Below are positions 1 to 11,417 of a stretch of DNA of 64,000 bases, piece by piece. The DNA comes from Brenneria rubrifaciens (GTDB taxonomy: Bacteria; Pseudomonadota; Gammaproteobacteria; Enterobacterales; Enterobacteriaceae), in NCBI RefSeq assembly GCF_005484945.1, contig NZ_CP034035.1, positions 496,001 to 560,000 of the forward strand, in the 5' to 3' direction. Positions within the stretch are counted from its first letter, which is position 1, and every line of letters begins with the position of its first letter. A program made the position numbers and the translations under genes. A model generated the notes under the pieces. The model ran no database searches. It saw only the letters and a list, made by a program, of their open reading frames with translations, and was not told where the DNA came from.

Positions 1-192
1 GACCCTCTTGAAGACAAAACAGTCCAACAGGTGACACAAGCTGTCGAAAAAGAGCTTACCGGTCGCGGACGGGTTCTGTTGCGTAAATCGGGTACTGAAC
101 CGCTGATTCGCGTCATGGTTGAAGGGGAGCATGAAGCAACGGTTATCGGCCTGGCGAATCGAATTGCGGAGGCCGTAAAGACGGTAGGTTAA
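1..192 (+). CDS. glmM: Phosphoglucosamine mutase GlmM, C-terminal fragment
   Basis: Only the last 63 codons lie in the window; the 5' part is cut off by the window edge. The reading frame is open from base 1 to the TAA at 190-192. It carries the [16 protein letters not shown] segment, the C-terminal phosphate-binding loop of alpha-D-phosphohexomutases. GlmM interconverts glucosamine-6-phosphate and glucosamine-1-phosphate in the cytoplasm, on the route to UDP-GlcNAc for peptidoglycan and lipopolysaccharide. secG follows, as in E. coli. Confidence 0.93.
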   Translation, partial: DPLEDKTVQQVTQAVEKELTGRGRVLLRKSGTEPLIRVMVEGEHEATVIGLANRIAEAVKTVG

Positions 193-224
193 CGACGGTT
201 AAACCCTGTCAATCAAGCAGATAA

Positions 225-267
225 GGCTTTCAGTTATGATTGCACATTGAAAGCCGCTGTTTTTTTC
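225..267 (+). terminator. Rho-independent terminator after glmM
   Basis: An 8-bp perfect stem (GGCTTTCA at 225-232 with TGAAAGCC at 248-255), a 15-nt loop, and a T-run at 260-266. It lies just past the glmM stop and before secG. Confidence 0.65.
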
Positions 268-442
268 TTCAATCAGCAAATGACTGCCAAATTACCCTTG
301 CGTACGCTACAGCCTTTGGTTAGTATTCAGACCCGCTTAATAGGGGATGAATGACTCATCCTAATGCGTGGATCAGACGCGGTTTGCCGCAAGAATATAG
401 AATTCTCCATCAATGATGGTGAAAACGGTTATAGGTACAACT

Positions 443-775
443 ATGTACGAAGCTCTTTTAGTCATTTTCCTGTTGGTCGCGATCGTGCTTGTTGCTTTGA
501 TTATGCTACAGCAAGGTAAAGGTGCTGATATGGGCGCTTCGTTCGGAGCAGGTGCTTCCGCCACTTTGTTCGGTTCGAGCGGTTCCGGTAACTTTATGAC
601 TCGCACGACGGCGATACTGGCGGCACTGTTTTTCATTATCAGTCTCGTCTTGGGGAACATGAGTTCGCAGCAGAAGAAAGGCGGTGTCTGGGATAATCTG
701 AGCCAGCCAGAGAATACAGAGCAGACTACAATGCCTGCCGAACCTGCTGCACCGACTAGCGATATTCCGAAATAA
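443..775 (+). CDS. secG: Protein-export membrane protein SecG
   Basis: 110-residue auxiliary subunit of the SecYEG protein translocation channel in the inner membrane. It has the usual two hydrophobic segments (about residues 2-23 and 53-71) around the conserved loop QQGKGADMGASFGAGAS and FGSSGSGNF, then a polar, Pro/Thr-rich tail. An in-frame ATG lies ten codons upstream, at 413. I prefer the ATG at 443 because the family begins MYEALLV and its length matches. The gene sits between glmM and tRNA-Leu(GAG), as in E. coli. Confidence 0.95.
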   Translation: MYEALLVIFLLVAIVLVALIMLQQGKGADMGASFGAGASATLFGSSGSGNFMTRTTAILAALFFIISLVLGNMSSQQKKGGVWDNLSQPENTEQTTMPAEPAAPTSDIPK

Positions 776-855
776 TTGAATAATTGTTTGAAATGAAAGA
801 GTAAAGCTTTATCGCAGCAATGCTTGCATTGCTGTTGAAAGAAGTTGTTTGTGAT

Positions 856-942
856 GCCGAGGTGGTGGAATTGGTAGACACGCTACCTTGAGGTGGTAGT
901 GCCCGATTGGGCTTACGGGTTCAAGTCCCGTCCTCGGTACCA
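856..942 (+). tRNA. leuU: tRNA-Leu (anticodon GAG)
   Basis: 87 nt including an encoded CCA. It is a class II tRNA with a long variable arm (GTGCCCGATTGGGCTTAC). The acceptor GCCGAGG pairs with CCTCGGT, the T-loop is GGGTTCAAGTCCC, and the anticodon loop reads CTTGAGG. Nearly identical to E. coli leuU, which also follows secG. Confidence 0.97.
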
Positions 943-1001
943 ATCCTATTGATGACTTGCATTTTAGCGGTTGTCGGCGTAGTATTTGCCACGTTTTCGG
1001 A

Positions 1002-1078
<77 letters not shown>

Positions 1079-1216
1079 TTTAACTTTTCAGTAGAGTGTT
1101 TTTTCAAATAAACTGTTCAATAAATCGATATCGCTTTTACAGTGATTTTTTGAAAAAATCCTTAACTGAAAGTTGTGCCGCGTTTTTTAGCGGTATTAGG
1201 GTCCAGTTGCATAAAG

Positions 1217-1280
1217 CCCCGATATATCGGGGTTTTTTGTTATTTGGCAACAGAACTACTGGGCTATTAAGCCCTTTTTT
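1217..1280 (+). terminator. Tandem terminator hairpins between metY and rimP
   Basis: The first hairpin is CCCCGATATATCGGGG (1217-1232), followed by T6. The second is GGGCTATTAAGCCC (1261-1274), followed by T7. They would separate tRNA transcription from the rimP-nusA-infB mRNA. Read-through or processing here is known for the E. coli operon; for this genome it is inferred. Confidence 0.75.
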
Positions 1281-1298
1281 TATGTCTTGGGGGTGGGC

Positions 1299-1751
1299 TT
1301 GTCCACATTAGAGCAAAAATTAACAGCGATGATTTCAGCACCAGTCGAAGCATTAGGCTATCAATTGGTCGGTATTGAGTTCATCCGGGGTCGCCAATCG
1401 ACGCTGCGTATTTATATTGATAGTGAAGATGGGATCACTGTTGATGATTGTGCTGATGTCAGCCACCAGGTCAGTGCGGTACTGGATGTTGAGGATCCTA
1501 TCGCTGTCGCTTATAACCTGGAAGTATCGTCTCCAGGGCTTGAGCGTCCCTTGTTCACGGTAGAACATTATGTGCGTTTCATCGGTGAAGAGGCGACGGT
1601 GGTACTGCGCATGGCAGTCCAGAATCGCCGTAAATGGCAGGGCGTTATTAAAGCCGTTGATGGCGAAATGATCACCATAATAGTGGAAGGCAAAGACGAA
1701 GTGTTCGCGCTGAGCAATATCCAGAAAGCGAACCTGGTACCCCACTTTTAA
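1299..1751 (+). CDS. rimP: Ribosome maturation factor RimP
   Basis: 150-residue cytoplasmic factor needed for maturation of the 30S ribosomal subunit. The whole length matches the family: N-terminal alpha/beta domain with [21 protein letters not shown], then [11 protein letters not shown] and a C-terminal SH3-like barrel ending NLVPHF. The start chosen is TTG at 1299. It gives the E. coli length (150 aa, MSTLEQKL) and has a G-rich ribosome-binding sequence (GGGGG, 1289-1293) at good spacing. GTG at 1293 and TTG at 1287 are alternatives. nusA follows after 21 bp. Confidence 0.95.
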   Translation: MSTLEQKLTAMISAPVEALGYQLVGIEFIRGRQSTLRIYIDSEDGITVDDCADVSHQVSAVLDVEDPIAVAYNLEVSSPGLERPLFTVEHYVRFIGEEATVVLRMAVQNRRKWQGVIKAVDGEMITIIVEGKDEVFALSNIQKANLVPHF

Positions 1752-1772
1752 AGTTTGGATGAGGCAACTAGG

Positions 1773-3284
1773 ATGAATAAAGAGATTCTGGCTGTTGTTG
1801 AAGCCGTTTCCAATGAAAAAGCCGTCCCGCGCGAGAAGATTTTTGAAGCACTGGAAACCGCACTGGCGACAGCAACTAAGAAAAAATACGAGCAGGAAAT
1901 TGATGTCCGCGTCAGTATCGATCGCAAGACAGGTGACTTTGATACGTTCCGCCGTTGGTTGGTCGTAAATGAAGTAACCCAGCCGACGCGTGAGATTACA
2001 TTGGAAGCGGCCCAGTTTGAAGACCCCTCGCTCGATGTGGGCGGTTATGTGGAAGATCAGATTGAATCGGTAACGTTTGACCGTATCACCACGCAAACAG
2101 CAAAACAGGTCATCGTACAGAAAGTTCGTGAAGCTGAACGTGCAATGGTTGTTGACCAGTTCCGTGAGCAGGAAGGCGAGATTGTCACCGGTGTCGTGAA
2201 GAAAGTTAACCGCGACAATATTTCGCTGGACTTGGGTAATAATGCTGAAGCGGTCATCGGTCGTGAAGACATGTTGCCTCGTGAGAATTTCCGTCCTGGC
2301 GATCGTATCCGTGGCGTATTGTACTCTGTTCGTCCCGAAGCTCGTGGCGCACAACTGTTCGTCAGCCGTTCCCGCCCGGAAATGCTGATAGAACTCTTCC
2401 GTATTGAAGTACCGGAAATCGGTGAAGAAGTCATTGAGATTAAAGCTGCCGCCCGCGATCCGGGGTCCCGTGCGAAAATTGCGGTGAAAACCAATGATAA
2501 GCGTATCGACCCGGTTGGCGCCTGCGTTGGTATGCGCGGTGCTCGTGTGCAGGCGGTATCCAGCGAATTGGGGGGCGAGCGTATCGATATCATTCTGTGG
2601 GATGACAATTCTGCTCAGTTTGTTATCAATGCCATGGCCCCGGCTGATGTTGTTTCCATCGTCGTTGATGAAGATACCTGTACTATGGATATCGCGGTTG
2701 AATCGAGCAATCTGGCGCAGGCTATTGGTCGTAATGGCCAGAACGTACGTTTGGCTTCCCAATTGTTAAAACAACATCGTTCAGATGACCGCTGGGAACT
2801 GAACGTGATGACGATAGAAGATCTTCAGGCCAAGCATCAGGCTGAGGCGCATGCCGCGATCGATGTGTTCACCAAGCACCTTGATATTGACGAAGAGTTC
2901 GCCACGGTGCTGGTTGAAGAGGGCTTCTCTTCACTTGAAGAATTAGCTTACGTGCCAATTAAAGAATTACAGGCTATCGAAGGTCTTGATGAAGAGACCA
3001 TTGAAGCATTGCGTGAACGTGCTAAAGCCGCATTGACCACGCTGGCGCTGGCACACGAAGAAAGTCGCGGTGACGGCCAACCCGCAGACGATTTGCTCAG
3101 TTTACCTGGCCTGTCGCGTGAGATGGCGTTCAAGCTTGCGGCACGCGGTGTTTGTACGCTGGAAGATCTTGCTGAGCAGGGCGTTGACGACCTGACGGAT
3201 ATTGAAGAGCTGAATGATGAAAAAGCGGGTGAACTGATCATGGCGGCCCGTAATATCTGTTGGTTTGGCGACGACAACGAATAA
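1773..3284 (+). CDS. nusA: Transcription termination/antitermination protein NusA
   Basis: 503 residues. Binds RNA polymerase to modulate pausing, termination and antitermination. Domains in order: N-terminal RNAP-binding domain (about 1-125), S1 domain (about 135-200), two KH domains (about 200-345; motifs [15 protein letters not shown] and [12 protein letters not shown]), then two acidic repeats of the gamma-proteobacterial type. The start is ATG at 1773, preceded by AACTAGG, rather than an upstream in-frame ATG, because the family begins [16 protein letters not shown]. It lies between rimP and infB, 25 bp before infB. Confidence 0.97.
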   Translation: MNKEILAVVEAVSNEKAVPREKIFEALETALATATKKKYEQEIDVRVSIDRKTGDFDTFRRWLVVNEVTQPTREITLEAAQFEDPSLDVGGYVEDQIESVTFDRITTQTAKQVIVQKVREAERAMVVDQFREQEGEIVTGVVKKVNRDNISLDLGNNAEAVIGREDMLPRENFRPGDRIRGVLYSVRPEARGAQLFVSRSRPEMLIELFRIEVPEIGEEVIEIKAAARDPGSRAKIAVKTNDKRIDPVGACVGMRGARVQAVSSELGGERIDIILWDDNSAQFVINAMAPADVVSIVVDEDTCTMDIAVESSNLAQAIGRNGQNVRLASQLLKQHRSDDRWELNVMTIEDLQAKHQAEAHAAIDVFTKHLDIDEEFATVLVEEGFSSLEELAYVPIKELQAIEGLDEETIEALRERAKAALTTLALAHEESRGDGQPADDLLSLPGLSREMAFKLAARGVCTLEDLAEQGVDDLTDIEELNDEKAGELIMAARNICWFGDDNE

Positions 3285-3309
3285 CAAACTGTAGCAGGAA
3301 AGGAACAGC

Positions 3310-6018
3310 ATGACAGATGTAACCGTAAAATCGCTGGCCACAGAGATTCAGACTTCGGTTGACCGCCTGATACAGCAGTTTGCTGATGCGGGAATTACCA
3401 AGTCTGCATCGGATTCTGTGACTCAGCACGAAAAAGAAACCTTACTGGCGCACCTCAATCGCGATCGCGGTAGTGTTCCTGGTAAACTGACGCTGCAACG
3501 CAAAACGCGCAGCACGTTGAATATTCCAAGCACGGGCGGTAAAAGTAAGTCAGTGCAGATCGAAGTCCGCAAAAAACGCACTTATGTAAAACGCGATCCT
3601 ATGGATGCTCAACAGGTTGAAGAGGAAGAGTTGGCGCGGCGTGAAGCGGAAGAACAGGCACAACGCGCTGCTGAAGAGCAAGCTAAACGCGAGGTTGAAG
3701 ATAAAGCCCGGCGTGAGGCTGCTGAGAAAGCTAAACGTGCTGCCGGAGAGCAAGCCAAACGTGAGGCCGCTGAAAAAGCTAAGCGTGATGTAGCGGAAAA
3801 AGAGAAAGTGACGAATCAACAAAACGAAATTATGACTAAGCCGGCTCAGGCTGAAAAAGCGAAGCGCGAGGCGGAAGCTGCCGAACTTAAGCGTAAAGCA
3901 GAAGAAGCTGCCCGCCTAAAGGTTGAGGCGGAAGCAAGGCGCATCGCTGAAGAGGCTCGCCTCATGGCGGAAGAAAATGCCGGGCGCTGGGAAGCGGAAA
4001 GCGCCAAACCTGAAGACGCTGCAGATTATCATGTGACTACGTCTCATCATGCCCGTGAAGCAGAAGACGAGAATGACCGTCAGGTAGAGGGCGAACGCCG
4101 CAGCCGTGGTCGCGCAGGCAAGGTCACCAAGCAGAAGAAAGGTAATCGCCTGTCTGAGTCCAAAGCCGATCGTGAAGAGGCGCGCGCCGTTACCCGCGGC
4201 GGTAAAGGCAAGCGAAAACCAAGCACGCTGCAGCAGAGCTTCAACAAACCTGCTCAGGTGGTTAACCGTGATGTCGTGATTGGTGAGACCGTTACCGTCG
4301 CGGAATTAGCCAATAAAATGGCGGTGAAAGGTTCTCAGGTTATCAAAGCGATGATGAAACTGGGGGCGATGGCGACCATCAACCAGGTTATCGATCAGGA
4401 AACGGCACAGCTCGTCGCGGAAGAAATGGGTCACAAAGTGATTCTGCGCCGTGAGAATGAATTGGAAGAAGCGGTCATGAGCGACCGTGATACCGGTGCG
4501 GCAGCTGAATCGCGCGCGCCTGTCGTTACCATTATGGGGCACGTGGATCACGGTAAAACCTCATTGTTGGACTATATCCGTTCAACCAAGGTTGCGGCTG
4601 GCGAAGCCGGCGGGATTACCCAGCACATTGGCGCTTATCACGTTGAAACCGACAATGGCATGATTACCTTCCTGGATACGCCGGGACACGCCGCGTTTAC
4701 CGCCATGCGTGCTCGTGGCGCACAGGCAACGGACATCGTGGTTCTGGTCGTTGCGGCCGATGATGGCGTGATGCCACAGACAATTGAAGCCATTCAGCAT
4801 GCGAAAGCCGCTCAGGTGCCGGTTGTTGTTGCGGTAAACAAAATTGATAAACCGGAAGCCGATCCGGATCGTGTTAAAACTGAACTGTCTCAGTACGGTA
4901 TTATGCCGGAAGAGTGGGGCGGTGAGTCCCAGTTTGTTCATGTGTCTGCAAAAGCAGGTACGGGTATCGACGAACTATTGGACGCGATTTTGCTGCAAGC
5001 TGAAGTCCTTGAACTGAAAGCCATTCGCAGCGGTATGGCAAGCGGCGTGGTGATCGAGTCCTTCCTGGATAAAGGTCGTGGTCCGGTTGCGACCGTTCTG
5101 GTTCGTGAAGGTACGCTGAATAAAGGCGATATCGTTCTATGTGGTTTTGAGTACGGTCGTGTTCGTGCCATGCGTGATGAGCTGGGACGAGAAGTTGTTG
5201 CAGCAGGTCCGTCCATCCCGGTTGAGATACTGGGGCTTTCGGGCGTGCCAGCCGCTGGTGATGAGGCAACCGTGGTTCGTGACGAGAAAAAAGCGCGTGA
5301 AGTAGCTCTCTATCGTCAGGGTAAATTCCGAGAGGTTAAACTGGCTCGCCAGCAGAAATCCAAACTTGAAAACATGTTCGCCAACATGACGGAAGGTGAA
5401 GTTTCTGAGTTGAATATCGTACTTAAATCCGATGTTCAGGGCTCTTGTGAAGCGATTTCTGATTCGCTGCAAAAACTGTCTACTGATGAAGTGAAAGTGA
5501 AGATTGTGGGTTCTGGTGTGGGCGGTATCACAGAAACCGACGCGACACTGGCAGCGGCTTCAAATGCGATTCTTCTTGGCTTTAACGTCCGTGCAGATGC
5601 GTCTGCTCGTCGTATTGTTGAAGCGGAAAGTCTGGATCTGCGTTACTACTCCGTCATCTATGACCTGATTGATGAAGTCAAACAGGCCATGAGCGGTATG
5701 TTGGCGCCGGAATATAAACAAGAGATCATCGGTCTGGCAGAAGTTCGTGATGTGTTCAAGTCGCCTAAATTTGGCGCGATCGCGGGCTGTATGGTCACGG
5801 AAGGTGTGGTCAAACGTCACAATAAGATCCGTGTGTTGCGTGACAACGTGGTGATCTACGAAGGCGAGCTGGAATCTCTGCGTCGCTTCAAAGACGATGT
5901 TAACGAAGTTCGTAACGGTATGGAATGTGGTATCGGCGTGAAGAACTACAATGACGTTCGTACTGGCGATGTGATCGAAGTCTTTGAAACAATTGAGATC
6001 AAACGCAGCATCGTTTAA
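3310..6018 (+). CDS. infB: Translation initiation factor IF-2
   Basis: 902 residues. The GTPase that delivers initiator tRNA to the 30S subunit and promotes subunit joining. An N-terminal IF2 domain (about 1-55) is followed by a long Ala/Glu/Lys/Arg-rich helical region (about 105-235). The G domain has GHVDHGKT at about 410-417, then DTPGHAAF and NKID, followed by domains II-IV. In-frame internal starts GTG at 3808 (codon 167) and ATG at 3832 (codon 175) align with the E. coli starts of IF2-beta and IF2-gamma. A good ribosome-binding site (AGGAAAGGA) precedes ATG 3310. Confidence 0.98.
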   Translation: MTDVTVKSLATEIQTSVDRLIQQFADAGITKSASDSVTQHEKETLLAHLNRDRGSVPGKLTLQRKTRSTLNIPSTGGKSKSVQIEVRKKRTYVKRDPMDAQQVEEEELARREAEEQAQRAAEEQAKREVEDKARREAAEKAKRAAGEQAKREAAEKAKRDVAEKEKVTNQQNEIMTKPAQAEKAKREAEAAELKRKAEEAARLKVEAEARRIAEEARLMAEENAGRWEAESAKPEDAADYHVTTSHHAREAEDENDRQVEGERRSRGRAGKVTKQKKGNRLSESKADREEARAVTRGGKGKRKPSTLQQSFNKPAQVVNRDVVIGETVTVAELANKMAVKGSQVIKAMMKLGAMATINQVIDQETAQLVAEEMGHKVILRRENELEEAVMSDRDTGAAAESRAPVVTIMGHVDHGKTSLLDYIRSTKVAAGEAGGITQHIGAYHVETDNGMITFLDTPGHAAFTAMRARGAQATDIVVLVVAADDGVMPQTIEAIQHAKAAQVPVVVAVNKIDKPEADPDRVKTELSQYGIMPEEWGGESQFVHVSAKAGTGIDELLDAILLQAEVLELKAIRSGMASGVVIESFLDKGRGPVATVLVREGTLNKGDIVLCGFEYGRVRAMRDELGREVVAAGPSIPVEILGLSGVPAAGDEATVVRDEKKAREVALYRQGKFREVKLARQQKSKLENMFANMTEGEVSELNIVLKSDVQGSCEAISDSLQKLSTDEVKVKIVGSGVGGITETDATLAAASNAILLGFNVRADASARRIVEAESLDLRYYSVIYDLIDEVKQAMSGMLAPEYKQEIIGLAEVRDVFKSPKFGAIAGCMVTEGVVKRHNKIRVLRDNVVIYEGELESLRRFKDDVNEVRNGMECGIGVKNYNDVRTGDVIEVFETIEIKRSIV

Positions 6019-6052
6019 TTCTGCTTTAAGCGATGAGGTGAGTGATTTGTAA

Positions 6053-6077
6053 GGGGGCCTTAGTGCCCCCCGATTTT
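6053..6077 (+). terminator. Terminator-like hairpin between infB and rbfA
   Basis: Stem GGGGGC (6053-6058) with GCCCCC (6065-6070), followed by CGATTTTT. It lies 16 bp before rbfA inside a conserved operon, so it probably attenuates or stabilises transcript ends rather than stopping all transcription. Confidence 0.6.
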
Positions 6078-6093
6078 TAATTGAGGATTTAAT

Positions 6094-6492
6094 ATGGCAA
6101 AAGAATTCAGCCGCACTCAGCGTGTCGCGCAGGAAATGCAAAAAGAAATCGCCATTATTATTCAACGTGAAGTGAAAGATCCGCGGATTGGTATGGCGAC
6201 CGTTTCCGGCGTTGAGGTTTCCCGCGATCTGGCTTACGCAAAAGTTTTCGTGACATTCCTAAATGATAATGAGCCGGAGCAGGTGAAGACGGCAGTTAAA
6301 GCGTTGCAAGATGCGTCTGGTTTTATCCGCGTGCTATTAGGCAAAGCGATGCGTTTGCGTGTGGTGCCGGAATTGACGTTTGCTTATGACAACTCCCTGG
6401 TCGAAGGGATGAGAATGTCCAATCTGGTCACCAACGCTGTCAGGAATGATGTAGAGCGTCGTTCTGCCGCGGGCGAAGATCGGGAGGATTAA
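6094..6492 (+). CDS. rbfA: 30S ribosome-binding factor RbfA
   Basis: 132-residue KH-fold protein that binds immature 30S subunits and supports 16S rRNA 5'-end processing, especially in the cold. Recognised from the start [20 protein letters not shown], then VKDPRIG and the KH-type segment ending [18 protein letters not shown] 6094 has TTGAGGA upstream. The TAA stop overlaps the truB ATG by one base, which suggests translational coupling. Confidence 0.97.
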   Translation: MAKEFSRTQRVAQEMQKEIAIIIQREVKDPRIGMATVSGVEVSRDLAYAKVFVTFLNDNEPEQVKTAVKALQDASGFIRVLLGKAMRLRVVPELTFAYDNSLVEGMRMSNLVTNAVRNDVERRSAAGEDRED

Positions 6493-7436
6493 TGAGCCGT
6501 CCTCGCCGCCGTGGCCGTGATGTACACGGCGTTTTATTGTTGGATAAGTCTCAAGGCATGTCGTCTAATGACGTTTTACAGAAAGTAAAGCGGATTTTTA
6601 ACGCCAATAAAGCGGGTCATACCGGCGCGTTGGACCCGTTGGCGACCGGTATGCTGCCGATCTGCCTCGGCGAAGCAACCAAGTTCTCTCAGTATTTGCT
6701 GGATTCAGACAAGCGGTATCGCGTGATTGCCAGGCTCGGACAGCGGACAGACACATCGGATGCCGATGGGAATGTCATAGAAACGCGCCCGGTGAACTTT
6801 TCACAGACTGAGCTGGAACAGGCAATTACAGGCTTCCGCGGGACCACCCAGCAAGTTCCTTCTATGTATTCGGCGTTAAAGTACCAGGGACGCCCGCTAT
6901 ACGAATATGCGCGTCAAGGATTGGTTGTTCCGCGGCAAGCGCGTGAAATTACCGTCTATGAACTACGATTTATCCGTTATGAAGTTGATGAGCTGGAACT
7001 GGAAATTCACTGTTCTAAAGGGACTTATATTCGCACCATTGTTGATGATTTGGGTGAGAAATTAGGTTGTGGCGCACATGTGATTTATCTGCGCCGTCTA
7101 CAGGTTTCAACCTATCCTACTGAAAAGATGGTGACGCTCGATCAGTTGAACGAACTATTGGCGCAGTCACAGATTGATGAGCAAGCGCCTGCGTTAAGTC
7201 TTGATCCACTTCTGATGCCGATGGACAGCCCGGTAATGGGTTTCCCCGAAGTCAATTTGAATCCCGTGGTTGCCGGTTACCTGAAACTGGGACAGGCGGT
7301 TAATACACCGGGCATTTCTTTGAATGGCATGGTGCGTATTACCGAAGGTGAAGGGCATAAATTTATCGGTATGGGTGAAATTGACGACGACGGACGTGTT
7401 GCGCCGCGTCGTTTAGTCGTTGAGTTTCAGGACTAA
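6492..7436 (+). CDS. truB: tRNA pseudouridine(55) synthase TruB
   Basis: 314 residues, as in E. coli. Converts U55 of the T-loop of tRNAs to pseudouridine. The catalytic aspartate is D48 in the [16 protein letters not shown] motif. The KGTYIRT segment and a C-terminal PUA domain (about 250-314) follow. It overlaps rbfA by one base and is 127 bp upstream of rpsO, in conserved order. Confidence 0.97.
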   Translation: MSRPRRRGRDVHGVLLLDKSQGMSSNDVLQKVKRIFNANKAGHTGALDPLATGMLPICLGEATKFSQYLLDSDKRYRVIARLGQRTDTSDADGNVIETRPVNFSQTELEQAITGFRGTTQQVPSMYSALKYQGRPLYEYARQGLVVPRQAREITVYELRFIRYEVDELELEIHCSKGTYIRTIVDDLGEKLGCGAHVIYLRRLQVSTYPTEKMVTLDQLNELLAQSQIDEQAPALSLDPLLMPMDSPVMGFPEVNLNPVVAGYLKLGQAVNTPGISLNGMVRITEGEGHKFIGMGEIDDDGRVAPRRLVVEFQD

Positions 7437-7518
7437 GCCGTCCTGTCTGTTGTCACCTTGCTATCGCAAGATGCTAAGAGTAGAATAACGCGGCTTGACT
7501 ATTGGGTGGCTGAATTAG

Positions 7519-7833
<315 letters not shown>

Positions 7834-7853
7834 TTCTTATGAGTTTCAGTAGG

Positions 7854-7880
7854 AAGGGGCCTCTTTTGGCCCCTTTCTTC
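7854..7880 (+). terminator. rpsO terminator
   Basis: Perfect 8-bp stem AAGGGGCC (7854-7861) with GGCCCCTT (7868-7875), a T-rich loop and a TCTTCT tail. It is the rpsO/pnp intercistronic terminator, which is leaky in E. coli. Confidence 0.85.
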
Positions 7881-8041
7881 TAGAATAGGAAGCGCTCGTA
7901 AAACAGAGTAATGTAATGTTGTTTTAATTATTGATCTTTCATTACAGAGGTTCGCGCGGCTAATGAGAGGCTTTATCTGCATGAGCAGGGTAAGGGTTGT
8001 CATTAGTCGTGAGGATGTAGTGTAAAGGTCGGGAGTTCACC

Positions 8042-8073
8042 GGCGTGTCTATCCAGAGTCAGAGTGACACGCC
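8042..8073 (+). promoter_or_regulatory. pnp leader stem-loop (candidate RNase III site)
   Basis: The pnp leader holds a perfect 8-bp stem GGCGTGTC (8042-8049) with GACACGCC (8066-8073). In E. coli a leader duplex at the equivalent place is cut by RNase III, and PNPase then represses its own mRNA. Position and shape fit. The mechanism here is inferred from that system. Confidence 0.5.
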
Positions 8074-8091
8074 TCAGTTAAGGATATTATT

Positions 8092-10215
8092 TTGTTGAAT
8101 CCGATCGTTCGTAAGTTCCAATATGGTCAGCATACCGTCACGTTAGAAACCGGTATGATGGCACGCCAGGCTACCGCGGCTGTGATGGTTAGCATGGATG
8201 ATACTGCTGTATTTGTTACTGTTGTGGGTGCCAAACAAGCTAAACCAGGTCAGGGTTTTTTCCCTCTGACGGTCAACTATCAGGAGCGTACCTACGCTGC
8301 TGGGCGCTTCCCAGGCGGTTTCTTCCGTCGTGAAGGCCGTCCAAGCGAAGGTGAGACGCTGATTTCTCGTCTGATTGACCGCCCGATTCGCCCGCTGTTT
8401 CCAGAAGGCTTCCTGAATGAAGTTCAGGTTATTGCCACCGTAGTCTCCGTTAACCCGCAGGTTAACCCCGATATTGTTGCCATGATTGGTGCGTCTGCCG
8501 CGCTGAGCTTGTCTGGTATACCGTTCGGCGGTCCCATCGGCGCCGCTCGTGTTGGCTATTTGAATGACCAGTACGTACTGAACCCGACGATTGACGAGCT
8601 GAAACAGAGTCGCCTGGATCTGGTGGTTGCCGGTACGGAAGGCGCGGTGCTGATGGTGGAATCTGAAGCCGATCTGTTAAGTGAAGATCAAATGCTGGGC
8701 GCCGTGGTATTTGGTCACGAGCAGCAGCAGATTGTTATCGAAAACATCAATGCACTGGTTGCTGAAGCAGGAAAACCCAAGTGGGATTGGCACGCGCCGG
8801 AAGTGAATGCCGATTTGCACCAGCGCGTACAGGCGCTGTCTGAAACGCGTTTGGGTGACGCTTACCGCATCACTGAAAAACAAGAGCGTTATGCTCAGGT
8901 TGACCTCATCAAGGCCGAGGTGGAAGAGGCACTGCTGGCGGAAGACGAAACGCTGAATGCGGGCGAAATCCAGGAAGTGTTGGGCAACATTGAGAAGAAC
9001 GTTGTGCGTAGCCGCGTATTGCGTGGTGAGCCGCGTATCGATGGTCGTGAAAAAGACATGATTCGTGGTCTTGACGTGCGCACCGGTGTATTACCGCGTA
9101 CCCACGGTTCTGCATTGTTCACTCGTGGTGAAACTCAGGCACTGGTTACCGCAACGTTGGGAACCGAGCGTGATGCACAGTCGATCGATGAATTAACCGG
9201 CGAACGTACCGATCGCTTCCTGCTGCACTACAATTTCCCTCCGTACTCCGTGGGTGAAACCGGAATGGTAGGTTCGCCCAAGCGTCGTGAAATTGGTCAT
9301 GGCCGCTTGGCAAAACGTGGCGTTCTGGCCGTTATGCCTAAAGCGAATGAATTTCCATATACCGTGCGCGTGGTGTCTGAAATCACGGAATCAAACGGTT
9401 CTTCCTCCATGGCGTCAGTCTGTGGTGCTTCACTGGCACTAATGGATGCGGGTGTGCCGATTAAAGCCGCTGTCGCGGGTATCGCGATGGGATTAGTAAA
9501 AGAAGGCGAAAATTTTGTGGTTCTGTCCGATATTCTGGGTGATGAAGATCACTTGGGCGATATGGATTTCAAAGTGGCCGGTAGCCGCGAAGGTATCACC
9601 GCATTGCAGATGGATATCAAAATCGAAGGCATTACCCGCGAAATCATGCAGGTTGCTTTGAATCAGGCCAAGGGTGCTCGTCTGCACATTTTGGGTGTGA
9701 TGGAACAGGCTATCAGTACGCCACGCGGCGACATCTCTGAATTCGCACCGCGTATCCATACCATCAAGATCAGTACTGACAAAATCAAAGATGTCATCGG
9801 TAAGGGCGGGTCGGTTATTCGTGCGTTGACGGAAGAAACCGGTACGACCATTGAGATCGAAGATGACGGTACAGTGAAGATTGCTTCTACAGACGGTGAA
9901 AAAGCTAAACATGCTATTCGCCGTATTGAAGAGATTACCGCTGAAATCGAAGTGGGCCGTGTCTATCAGGGTAAAGTGACGCGTATTGTTGATTTCGGCG
10001 CTTTCTTTGCCATCGGTGGTGGTAAAGAAGGTTTAGTACACATTTCTCAGATTGCTGACAAGCGCGTTGAGAAAGTGACTGACTATCTGCAAATGGGTCA
10101 GGAAGTGCCGGTCAAGGTATTGGAAGTTGATCGCCAGGGCCGGGTTCGTTTGAGTATTAAAGAAGCAAATACTCAGCCTCAGGAAGCGGCGGTGCCGTCT
10201 TCTGAGGAAGAATAA
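8092..10215 (+). CDS. pnp: Polyribonucleotide nucleotidyltransferase (PNPase)
   Basis: 707 residues. Trimeric phosphorolytic 3'-5' exoribonuclease of mRNA decay and the degradosome. Two RNase PH core domains (first about 1-140, second about 310-545) flank an all-helical linker. A KH domain follows ([18 protein letters not shown], about 560-600), then an S1 domain (from [18 protein letters not shown], about 622-690). The start is TTG at 8092 preceded by AAGGA; the family begins MLNPIVRKF and E. coli also uses TTG. The C-terminal tail is shorter and less Ala-rich than in E. coli. Confidence 0.98.
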   Translation: MLNPIVRKFQYGQHTVTLETGMMARQATAAVMVSMDDTAVFVTVVGAKQAKPGQGFFPLTVNYQERTYAAGRFPGGFFRREGRPSEGETLISRLIDRPIRPLFPEGFLNEVQVIATVVSVNPQVNPDIVAMIGASAALSLSGIPFGGPIGAARVGYLNDQYVLNPTIDELKQSRLDLVVAGTEGAVLMVESEADLLSEDQMLGAVVFGHEQQQIVIENINALVAEAGKPKWDWHAPEVNADLHQRVQALSETRLGDAYRITEKQERYAQVDLIKAEVEEALLAEDETLNAGEIQEVLGNIEKNVVRSRVLRGEPRIDGREKDMIRGLDVRTGVLPRTHGSALFTRGETQALVTATLGTERDAQSIDELTGERTDRFLLHYNFPPYSVGETGMVGSPKRREIGHGRLAKRGVLAVMPKANEFPYTVRVVSEITESNGSSSMASVCGASLALMDAGVPIKAAVAGIAMGLVKEGENFVVLSDILGDEDHLGDMDFKVAGSREGITALQMDIKIEGITREIMQVALNQAKGARLHILGVMEQAISTPRGDISEFAPRIHTIKISTDKIKDVIGKGGSVIRALTEETGTTIEIEDDGTVKIASTDGEKAKHAIRRIEEITAEIEVGRVYQGKVTRIVDFGAFFAIGGGKEGLVHISQIADKRVEKVTDYLQMGQEVPVKVLEVDRQGRVRLSIKEANTQPQEAAVPSSEEE

Positions 10216-10350
10216 CTGTTATACAGTTGTCAGTTGCGGATCGTTTGCATTAACGATTTAGTGCTGCATGTATTATAAGGATAGGGATATCCTTATATTA
10301 AGCAGGCCGGGACAGGATGTTCATTCAATGTTCGTCTTCGGGAGTGGGAA

Positions 10351-11235
10351 ATGAAGCCTTTCTTGCGCTGGTGTTATGTTGCAACAGCACTTATGCTGGC
10401 AGGATGCAGCAACACGGATTGGCGCAAAGATGCGGTATTGGCAATTCCGTTACAGCCAACTTTGCAGCAGGAAGTGATTCTGGCGCGTATGGAACAGATC
10501 CTTGCGAGCCGGGCATTGACCGATGATGAACGCGCACAGCTATTATATGAGCGCGGAGTGCTGTATGATAGCTTAGGGTTGCGGGCATTGGCGCGAAATG
10601 ATTTTTCACAAGCGTTGACGATCCGCCCTGATATACCAGAGGTTTTTAACTATCTGGGGATTTACTTAACGCAGGCAGGCAATTTTGATGCTGCCTATGA
10701 GGCGTTTGATTCTGTACTAGAGCTTGATCCAACTTACAATTACGCGCGTTTAAACCGGGGCATCGCTTTGTATTATGGCGGTCGTTACTTGTTAGCGCAG
10801 GATGATCTGCTGGCGTTTTATCGAGACGATCCAAATGATCCTTTCCGTTCGTTATGGCTATACCTTGTGGAGCGAGAAATCGATCCAGAGACGGCCAGGG
10901 TAGCGTTGAAAAAACGTTATGACAGAGCACAGAAAGGGCCTTGGGGATGGAAAATTGTCGAATTCTACCTGGGCAGTATCAGTGAAAAAATACTGATGCA
11001 GCGACTACAGGAAGAAGCTACGGATAACACTTCGCTCGCTGAGCATCTCAGTGAAACTGACTTCTATTTAGGTAAGCATTACCTAAGTCTGGGGGACAAG
11101 AACACCGCCTTGGCGCTGTTCAAGCTGACGGTTGCTAACAATGTTCATAACTTTGTTGAGCACCGCTATGCATTGTTGGAATTGGCGCTTTTAGGCCAAG
11201 AGCAAGACGACCTATCAGGATCGGACCAGCAATAG
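10351..11235 (+). CDS. nlpI: Lipoprotein NlpI
   Basis: 294 residues. Outer-membrane lipoprotein with TPR repeats that acts as an adaptor for peptidoglycan hydrolases, notably the Prc protease and MepS. The signal peptide ends in the lipobox LAGC, with the acylated cysteine at residue 19. Ser at +2 predicts outer-membrane sorting. TPR-like helices (residues about 62-165) include [23 protein letters not shown] and [14 protein letters not shown]. Located between pnp and yrbN/deaD, as in E. coli. Confidence 0.96.
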   Translation: MKPFLRWCYVATALMLAGCSNTDWRKDAVLAIPLQPTLQQEVILARMEQILASRALTDDERAQLLYERGVLYDSLGLRALARNDFSQALTIRPDIPEVFNYLGIYLTQAGNFDAAYEAFDSVLELDPTYNYARLNRGIALYYGGRYLLAQDDLLAFYRDDPNDPFRSLWLYLVEREIDPETARVALKKRYDRAQKGPWGWKIVEFYLGSISEKILMQRLQEEATDNTSLAEHLSETDFYLGKHYLSLGDKNTALALFKLTVANNVHNFVEHRYALLELALLGQEQDDLSGSDQQ

Positions 11236-11339
11236 CTGACGAACAACGATATCAGCCCTAACACTATGGTTATCACCTTTGCGGGTGAGGGCTTTCTTGT
11301 TCGCTTATTAATCCAATTTGAGCCGGTTCACACTTTTCA

Positions 11340-11417
11340 ATGAAAATGACTGAAAATTTTCTCGACGAGTTATGTAGACTGGCCGCCATATACAATGAGG
11401 CACGTGTACATGACTGA
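11340..11417 (+). CDS. yrbN: Small protein YrbN, coupled to deaD
   Basis: A 25-codon frame begins at ATG 11340 and ends at TGA 11415-11417. The peptide starts [16 protein letters not shown]. Its last bases overlap the deaD start (ATGACTGA), so the two frames are translationally linked. E. coli has a short gene, yrbN, at this exact place between nlpI and deaD. The assignment rests on position, size and the ELCRLAA core as I remember it. Its function is not established; a leader-peptide role in deaD translation is an inference. Confidence 0.68.
   Translation: MKMTENFLDELCRLAAIYNEARVHD

Noticed and set aside
1353-2762. Minus-strand open frame of 469 codons opposite rimP and nusA
   Set aside because: Antisense shadow of two unmistakable conserved genes; Arg/His/Phe-rich composition, no ribosome-binding site and no recognisable family.
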